Of a stretch of 64,000 bases of DNA, positions 59,057-64,000 are shown piece after piece (the first letter of the stretch is position 1; every line of letters begins with the position of its first letter). A program made the translations under genes and the position numbers. The notes beneath the pieces are model-generated. The model saw nothing but the letters and a program-made list of their open reading frames with translations, did no database searches and had not been told where the DNA came from. Source of the stretch: Phycisphaerae bacterium (GTDB lineage: Bacteria; Planctomycetota; Phycisphaerae; Phycisphaerales; UBA1924); assembly GCA_014192545.1 (NCBI GenBank), contig BJHL01000003.1:426089-490088 (forward strand), in the 5' to 3' direction.

Positions 59057-60220
59057 CTACAGCGTTGCGAACTTGAGGTCTTTGGGGAGTGAACAGAGAT
59101 TCTTGGCGCCATCTTTGGTGATGAGGTAATCGTCTTCGATGCGGACGCCGCCGATGCCTGGGAGGTAGATTCCTGGCTCAATGGTGACGACGTTGCCGAC
59201 TTCGAGGAGTTGTTCGCCCGCGAGGTGGCTGACGCGGGGCTCTTCGTGGACGTTCATGCCCAGGCCGTGGCCCAGGCTGTGGCCGAACTTTTCGCCGTAG
59301 TTGTGCTTCTTGATGTGGTTGCGGGCCACGGCGTCAACATCGCGGCACAAGATGCCGGGGCGGAGGGCAGCGGCGGAGAGTTTGTGGGCATCGAGGGTGA
59401 TCTTGTAGATTTCTTCCATCACTTTGGGCCATTTGCCCAGGCAGAAGGTGCGGGTCATGTCGCCGTGGTAGCCCATGTACTTGGCGCCCCAGTCGATGAG
59501 GAGGGGCTGGTTCTTGGCGAGTTTGATGGCGTGCGGGCGGTAGTGCGGCAGGCTGCCGTTGGCGCGGGCGCCGACGATGGATTCAAAGGCTGGCTGGCTG
59601 CTGCCGCGTTCTTTCATGGCGGCTTCGAGCATGGCGGCGACTTGGAGTTCGGTGAGGCCCACTTTGATTTTGGGCAGGATCGCCTTCATCGCGTCTTGGC
59701 CGATTTTGATGGCTTTGGAGATCAGGGCGACTTCGGAGTCGTCTTTGATGGCGCGAAGTTTGCCGACAAGGCCCTTGAGTTTGCTGAGTTTGACGCCTGT
59801 GCCTTGCAACTGGTGTTCGAGGGATTCGAAGGTTGCAAGGGTCATGTCTTCGGACTGCACGCCCAGGCGAGCAACGTCGCGTTCGCGGAGGAGCTGAACG
59901 ACCGACGGCCACATCATGCCCTTGCGGATGAAGACTTCGGTGTCGGCACGCTGGGGTTCGAGTTCTTCATCAAAGCGTGCGTCGGAGATGATGATGGGTG
60001 TGGTTTTTTCGTTGGCGGAGAGGAGGAGGTAGGAGTCACCGCCAAGGAAGCCGGTCAAGTAGGCAACGTCGATAGGGTTGGTGATGAGAGCGTGCGAGAC
60101 TTCGCCGCTGCCGGTGCGGAGTGCGGTGCGAAGTTTGGCGACGCGGGCGCCGTAGGGCGAGAGCGTGCTGGACTTGGCGGAGACTTTCTTCGACGCGGGT
60201 TTCTTGGCCATGTCGGGCAT
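59057..60220 (-). CDS. Xaa-Pro aminopeptidase (M24 family)
   Basis: The 387-residue metallopeptidase removes N-terminal residues before proline. The N-terminus is basic (MPDMAKKPASKKVSAKS). The pita-bread domain contains the metal ligands: Asp in LLIDWGAKYMGYHGDMTRTF (two Asp), His in FGHSLGHGLGMNVHEEPRV, Glu in VTIEPGIYLPG and Glu in GVRIEDDYLIT. Two ATGs (60220, 60211) are possible; GGGG lies 5 bases before the first. It ends 116 bases before accB on the same strand. Confidence 0.9.
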   Translation of the reverse strand: MPDMAKKPASKKVSAKSSTLSPYGARVAKLRTALRTGSGEVSHALITNPIDVAYLTGFLGGDSYLLLSANEKTTPIIISDARFDEELEPQRADTEVFIRKGMMWPSVVQLLRERDVARLGVQSEDMTLATFESLEHQLQGTGVKLSKLKGLVGKLRAIKDDSEVALISKAIKIGQDAMKAILPKIKVGLTELQVAAMLEAAMKERGSSQPAFESIVGARANGSLPHYRPHAIKLAKNQPLLIDWGAKYMGYHGDMTRTFCLGKWPKVMEEIYKITLDAHKLSAAALRPGILCRDVDAVARNHIKKHNYGEKFGHSLGHGLGMNVHEEPRVSHLAGEQLLEVGNVVTIEPGIYLPGIGGVRIEDDYLITKDGAKNLCSLPKDLKFATL

Positions 60221-60265
60221 GGTACCCCTATCGGCGGCGCGGGCGGGGGCGTTGGCTTTCGCGGG

Positions 60266-60667
60266 TTAGGCGTAGATGTAGATGATGGGGGCTTCGACGT
60301 CGGGGTGGAGGCTGGCGTGGACGGGGCAGGTATGGCCCACGCGTTCGAGGCGTTCGCGCATGTCGACGGGCGTGCTTGCGGGGAGGGTGACAGTGACGGG
60401 CAATTTGCCGATGCGGCGCGGCGTGGCGTTCATGTGTTTTTCGACGGTGGCGGTTGCGCCGTCGATGGTGAAGCCGTGGCGCTCGGCGAACATGCCGATG
60501 GTGGTGAGGATGCAGGAAGCGAGGCCCGCCGCGACGAGGTCGGTTGGGCTGAAGGCGGTGGCGTCGCCGCCGATGTCTTTGGGGGCGTCTGTGCGGAGGG
60601 TGGGGCCTTCGGGGTGGGTGAGGTCACACTTTTTGTTGCCGGCGTAGCGGACGGAGATATTTACCAT
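60266..60667 (-). CDS. OsmC-family peroxide reductase-like protein
   Basis: The 133-residue protein resembles the OsmC/YhfA family. The two redox-active Cys positions are in LVAAGLASCILTTIGMFAE and RVGHTCPVHASLHPD. The N-terminal strand VNISVRYAGNKKCDL and PTLRTDAPKDIGGDATAFSP match the family start. It may reduce organic hydroperoxides. It starts 30 bases after the small membrane protein's stop and before the proline aminopeptidase on the same strand. Confidence 0.85.
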   Translation of the reverse strand: MVNISVRYAGNKKCDLTHPEGPTLRTDAPKDIGGDATAFSPTDLVAAGLASCILTTIGMFAERHGFTIDGATATVEKHMNATPRRIGKLPVTVTLPASTPVDMRERLERVGHTCPVHASLHPDVEAPIIYIYA

Positions 60668-60697
60668 GTGCGGATCGTAGCGATGGACCGCAGCGAG

Positions 60698-60961
60698 TTA
60701 GTTGTCAAGGTCCATCCGCTGCTCGCCGTAACGCACGTAGTCGTAGCCGATCTTGAGCAGTGCGCCGCCGATGAGGACGCACCAGATTGCCACGCCATAT
60801 CCATTGCCCATGCGGCGGCCGTTGAGATCAAACCCAAAGAGCGGCGACAGGCCGACGATGAACAAGGCGATACCAAGCACGATCAGTATGATGCCGAGGG
60901 CGAACTTGACGCGGCGTGATGGGCGATTCTGCATCGAGGCCTCGACGAACGGCTTATCCAT
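60698..60961 (-). CDS. small two-helix membrane protein
   Basis: The 87-residue protein has two hydrophobic helices (FALGIILIVLGIALFIVGLS and YGVAIWCVLIGGALLKIGYD) between basic segments and ends MDLDN. The start codon overlaps the serC stop by 8 bases, so translation is probably coupled. Function unknown. Confidence 0.6.
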   Translation of the reverse strand: MDKPFVEASMQNRPSRRVKFALGIILIVLGIALFIVGLSPLFGFDLNGRRMGNGYGVAIWCVLIGGALLKIGYDYVRYGEQRMDLDN

Positions 60962-62114
60962 TCTTGCGAGCGAAGTCCGTCATGAACTGCGCCATCGCGA
61001 CGCAGCCTTCGCGAGGCATCGCGTTGTAGGTGCTGGCGCGGATGCCGCCGGTTGCGCGGTGGCCTTTGAGTTGGTCCATGTTATTGGCGAGTGCTTCGGC
61101 GATGAATTTGTCGTCGAGCTGAGGGTTCGGGCAGCGGAAGAGGATGTTCATCAGGCTGCGGCTGTCGGCGCGGGCGTGGCCTGTGAAGAAGCCTTTGCTG
61201 TCGTCGATGGCTTTGTAGATAAGGTTGGCTTTTTCGAGGTTGCGTTCGTGCATCTTTGTGACGCCGCCTTGCTTCAGGATCCACTTGAAGACCAGGCCAC
61301 TCATGTAAATCGCAAATGCGGGCGGCGTGTTGTGGCGGCTTTCACCTTTGACGTGGGTCGCGTAGCTTTCCATGGTGTAGAGCTTGCGGCCAAACTTTTT
61401 GGCGGCGTCGACGAGATCATCGCGGATGATGACAAGCGTGGTGCCGGCGATGCCGACGTTCTTCTGCGCACCGGCGTAGATCAGTCCGAACTTGCTCACG
61501 TCGAAGGGGCGCGAGTAGATGTCGCTGCTCATGTCGCAGACGAGCGGAACATTCGCGGGGCACTTGGGATAGCGGAAGGAGCCGTCGGCGTTGCGGAATT
61601 GCGTGCCGTAGATGGTGTTGTTGCTGCACATGTGCACATACGCGGGCGAAGCAACGGTGTAGTTGATTTCGCTATCGCTGGGGCAAAATGCGTGCTTGAC
61701 GGTTCGGCCATCCCAGGCTTCGTGGCAACTGGGGAAGTGGGCCTTGGCTTCGTCCCACGTTTTTTCGCACCAGTAGCCAGTGGTAATGAACTCGGCGCTG
61801 CCGCCGTCGGGAATCAGGTTCTTGGGAACCATGTCGTTTTGCGTGGTTGCGCCGCCTGTCAAAAACAGAACCTTGTAGTTGGCAGGAATGTTGCCAACTT
61901 GTCGGCAGGCAGCTTCGGCTTCGGCGAGCACCTTGTCGAAGACGCGGCCCCGGTGGCTGTGCTCCATGATGCCGATGCCGCTGCCGTCGATGGTCCACAG
62001 GTCTTCTTGCGCTTGGCGGATGACTTCTTCGGGAAGTACGCCTGGGCCTGCGGAGTAGTTGAAAGCGCGAGCAGCGGCGAGGGAGGGCTTGACGGCGGCA
62101 GACATAACGGTCAT
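60954..62114 (-). CDS. serC: phosphoserine aminotransferase
   Basis: SerC makes phosphoserine from phosphohydroxypyruvate and glutamate (serine and pyridoxine synthesis). The 386-residue protein starts at 62114 (GGAG 7 bases upstream). FNYSAGPGVLPEEVIRQAQ and the GIGIMEHSHRG region are family starts; the PLP Lys lies in LIYAGAQKNVGIAGTTLVII; the C-terminal TGGIRASTYNAMPREGCVAM is diagnostic. The protein is slightly longer than average because of insertions in the middle. It heads a minus-strand transcript with the small membrane protein and OsmC. Confidence 0.95.
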   Translation of the reverse strand: MTVMSAAVKPSLAAARAFNYSAGPGVLPEEVIRQAQEDLWTIDGSGIGIMEHSHRGRVFDKVLAEAEAACRQVGNIPANYKVLFLTGGATTQNDMVPKNLIPDGGSAEFITTGYWCEKTWDEAKAHFPSCHEAWDGRTVKHAFCPSDSEINYTVASPAYVHMCSNNTIYGTQFRNADGSFRYPKCPANVPLVCDMSSDIYSRPFDVSKFGLIYAGAQKNVGIAGTTLVIIRDDLVDAAKKFGRKLYTMESYATHVKGESRHNTPPAFAIYMSGLVFKWILKQGGVTKMHERNLEKANLIYKAIDDSKGFFTGHARADSRSLMNILFRCPNPQLDDKFIAEALANNMDQLKGHRATGGIRASTYNAMPREGCVAMAQFMTDFARKNG

Positions 62115-62403
62115 GGGGTAGCTCCGGGGTGTGAAATGATAGCGGAGAGTGGGGTGAGTGGGTGTCGGGGTGAGCGGGTGAAGGGGGTTCTGGGTTTGTC
62201 TGGCGGGAACTTGATACAACGGGCGTGCAGACCGGACGGAATCCTGCTATCCTCTTCGCCTCAAGTCGGCGGCGTGACAACAATGCTCGGCTTGAATGCG
62301 ACCTAAGCGTAATCTTGGGCGTATGGAATGGGAATGGCTCGACCGGCCTTGTTTGGCATGGTTCGGCGAGCAGCAGTTATTTGAACGCAGCGGAGCAATC
62401 AGC

Positions 62404-63795
62404 ATGGCGAGTCGTACCAGCGCCTCCACGGGTCTTATCGTCACCACGGTCATCTTCGCCGTGTTGGGTCTGGCCAGTTTCGTGGCCTTTGCGGTTTTCT
62501 TCAGCAAGTTCAGCGACGAGAAGAAGAAGAACGCTGACATGGCAGCACAGAACGCCGAGTACATCGGCAGCGAACGCAATAGCGACAGTGTTCGCGCCAT
62601 GCTGGACCAAGCCAAGAGCAGCGAGCAGAAGACGCTCGTTGGTTTCCTGGTTGCACAGAATGGCGCGCTCTCCAGCCGCATCAGCGGCGAGCGGCGTGAC
62701 ACGCTGTCAAGCATTGAAGACAAGCTCAAGGGCTATGAAGGCAACGACCAGCCTTTGGTGTCCATGGTGCAAAGCCGCGAAACGCGGATTGCGAACTTGC
62801 AGAGCGAGCTGGACCAGGCGAAGTCGGCGCGCGACCAGGCTCTGGCAGACCTGAAGAACGAAGTTGATCGCGTGAACGCAATTGACGCGACCAACCGTGA
62901 GACGCTCGAGCAGACTCGCGCCGAAGTGAAGCAGTACAAGGATCAAGTCGAAGAGTATCGCAAGGGAGCCGACGGCTTCCGCGAAGCTCAGGCGGCGGCG
63001 GTTGAGCGCATCCGCACCGAAGCGGATGAAGATCGCAACCGCTTGCAGGACACCATCAAGACACAGAACGAGAAGATTCTGGTTTTGGAGTCACAAGTTG
63101 CCAAACTCCGCGGCGACCGCGGCGGCGACCTGCTCAAGCCTCAGGATGAATCGACGCTGGTTGACGGCGGCGTGCTGAGCGTGAACGAAATTGATCGCAG
63201 CGTGGTCATCAACATCGGTCGCGACCGCAAGGTTGTGCTGGGGATGACGTTTGCCGTGTATCCCAACGCGGGCTCGATCAAGGTCGTGGGCGACGGCGAG
63301 TACACGCCGGGCAAGGCGACGCTGGAAGTCATCAACGTTGGTGAGACCACGGCGACCTGCCGGGTGACGAGCGAACTGCGCGGCAACCCCGTCGTTCGCG
63401 GCGATGTGCTGGCGAACGCGGTGTACGACCCCAACAAGCAATATCGCTTCGTCGTGTTCGGCAACTTTGATACCGATCGCGATGCACTCGCGACGCCCGC
63501 CGAGAAGAACGAAGTTGAAAGCATGATTCGCGCATGGGGCGGCACCATCGCGGAAGAGATGTCGGGCGATACGGACTTTGTGGTGATGGGTGGCCGGCCC
63601 GTGCTGCCGCCTCGTCCGAGTGCGACGGCTCCGCTTGAAGTTGCGTTGGAATACACGCGGCGCTTCCGCGATGTGGAGCGGTATGACAGCCTGCTGCGTG
63701 AAGCGACGGCGACGGGTATTCCGGTTTTGAATGAGAACCGGTTGTACACACTGACTGGCAAGACGCCTCAGCCGGTCCGCCGAGCGGGCAACTGA
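62404..63795 (+). CDS. membrane-anchored coiled-coil protein with BRCT-like C-terminus
   Basis: The 463-residue protein starts at 62404. A transmembrane helix at about residues 11-33 (LIVTTVIFAVLGLASFVAFA) is followed by a coiled coil at about 105-240 rich in Glu, Arg, Gln and Ala (SELDQAKSARDQALADLKNE), a beta-rich middle (GVLSVNEIDRSVVINIGRD), and a C-terminal region at about 347-451. That last part reads FVVFGNFD, then VESMIRAWGGTIAEEMSGDT, DFVVMGGRP and GIPVLNENRLYTL, which matches the BRCT fold pattern (core strand, GG turn, TDxVV strand, final GI-L-E helix). A BRCT fold on a membrane coiled-coil protein is unusual. Confidence 0.6.
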   Translation: MASRTSASTGLIVTTVIFAVLGLASFVAFAVFFSKFSDEKKKNADMAAQNAEYIGSERNSDSVRAMLDQAKSSEQKTLVGFLVAQNGALSSRISGERRDTLSSIEDKLKGYEGNDQPLVSMVQSRETRIANLQSELDQAKSARDQALADLKNEVDRVNAIDATNRETLEQTRAEVKQYKDQVEEYRKGADGFREAQAAAVERIRTEADEDRNRLQDTIKTQNEKILVLESQVAKLRGDRGGDLLKPQDESTLVDGGVLSVNEIDRSVVINIGRDRKVVLGMTFAVYPNAGSIKVVGDGEYTPGKATLEVINVGETTATCRVTSELRGNPVVRGDVLANAVYDPNKQYRFVVFGNFDTDRDALATPAEKNEVESMIRAWGGTIAEEMSGDTDFVVMGGRPVLPPRPSATAPLEVALEYTRRFRDVERYDSLLREATATGIPVLNENRLYTLTGKTPQPVRRAGN

Positions 63796-63796
63796 G

Positions 63797-63852
63797 TTTC
63801 GAAGGCAGGGTTTCGAAGGCAGGGTTTCGAAGGCAGGGTTTCGAAGGCAGGG
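63797..63852 (+). repeat. four tandem 14-base repeats after the coiled-coil gene
   Basis: TTTCGAAGGCAGGG is repeated exactly at 63797, 63811, 63825 and 63839, directly after the stop codon. It is a short tandem array without spacers, so it is not a CRISPR. Confidence 0.9.
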
Positions 63853-63871
63853 TTTGAAAACCAGTGAATGA

Positions 63872-63898
63872 AAAACCCGCGAGAAATCGCGGGTTTTT
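63872..63898 (+). terminator. terminator with GAAA tetraloop
   Basis: The stem AAAACCCGCGA/TCGCGGGTTTT has a GAAA loop and ends in TTTTT. It shares its stem with the terminator at 27922-27947. Confidence 0.92.
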
Positions 63899-63935
63899 GT
63901 TGGGGTCGCTTGGGCTGGATGAGATCTTTTGGTGA

Positions 63936-63975
63936 TCGATTCGGGCCTTCGCAAAGCCTCAGGTCCTGCGTCGGG
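63936..63975. repeat. dispersed element, copy 2 (first at 13430)
   Basis: TCGATTCGGGCCTTCGCAAAG continues into GCCTCAGGTCCTGCGTCGGG. The arms GGGCCT/AGGTCC pair with one G-U, while the copy at 13430 pairs as GGGTCT/AGGCCC: changes on both sides preserve the stem. Confidence 0.75.
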
Positions 63976-64000
63976 GGGGGGGGGGGGGGGGGGGGGGGGG
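63973..64000 (+). other. run of 28 G at the window end
   Basis: The window ends with 28 consecutive G directly after the repeat. A natural tract of this length is improbable; it looks like a contig end or two-colour sequencing artefact. Confidence 0.8.

Noticed and set aside
63797..63852. CRISPR array
   Set aside because: Repeats are 14 bases and directly adjacent, with no spacers and no cas genes in the window.

Overview
The window is GC-rich bacterial chromosomal DNA with about 55 densely packed protein genes on both strands, one tRNA gene and several factor-independent terminators. It most likely comes from a planctomycete, probably of the Phycisphaerae type. Supporting signs are a type II pseudopilin-like protein with a C-terminal GDGSV motif, two secreted proteins with PEP-CTERM-like tails (VPAP plus a hydrophobic stretch plus RRRR or RRKR), many small lipoproteins and DUF-type proteins, a homogentisate dioxygenase beginning MPFYTKLG, a sigma-54-type promoter in front of dnaK, and many dispersed small palindromic repeats. 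The assignment is inference; no 16S gene is present. The right edge ends in 28 consecutive G, which looks like a contig end or read artefact.

Layout. 1-6307: the end of an OPT-family transporter, a DUF1801 protein, an unknown protein, a membrane acyltransferase, a DUF2780 protein, a small lipoprotein, a family 2 glycosyltransferase, mscL and another lipoprotein. 6308-9378: a repeat-bearing intergenic region, a Nudix hydrolase, a pseudopilin-like protein and a one-pass membrane protein. 9814-13348: the peptidoglycan precursor genes murC, murB and ddl. 13480-18817: a Bcp-type peroxiredoxin with a cupin protein, homogentisate dioxygenase, an unknown protein, a methyltransferase and a threonine aldolase. 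18836-24369, mostly minus strand: a beta-barrel gene split by one in-frame stop, a small protein, RNase R, a CpcT/CpeT-like lipoprotein, a small membrane protein and tRNA-Gln(CUG). 24614-27892: an HtrA-type protease with four PDZ-like modules beside a smaller homologue that lacks the catalytic residues. 28070-29854: two consecutive kynurenine-pathway enzymes. 29861-34241: obg, a PilZ protein, a conserved unknown and dnaK.

34558-36705 is the most unusual block: a tandem duplication of a short tail ORF followed by a 281-residue protein. All junctions overlap (TGATG, TTGA, TGATG). I read it as an array of orphan toxin tails and immunity genes.

37148-42817: ileS, which carries two in-frame copies of the dispersed palindromic repeat and a degenerate C-terminal zinc site, then a LolC/LolD-like ABC exporter. 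42961-50321: two PEP-CTERM-like proteins, a DUF3465 protein, a hybrid histidine kinase with a weakened ATP site, a secreted GH13 amylase and a Y-family polymerase. 50385-56867: a secreted hydrolase, a HicB-like relic without a start codon, trpS, a DUF2314 lipoprotein, a lipid-anchored hydrolase, a DUF1877 protein and a membrane protein with a GspG-like tail. 56901-63795: accC, accB, a proline aminopeptidase, an OsmC protein, a small membrane protein, serC and a membrane-anchored coiled-coil protein ending in a BRCT-like domain.

Several repeat families thread the intergenic spaces: a GCCGCC/GGCGGC palindrome, a CT-rich leader tract, a TTCACCGCAAAGACG element, and an element found near 13430 and again at the window end.
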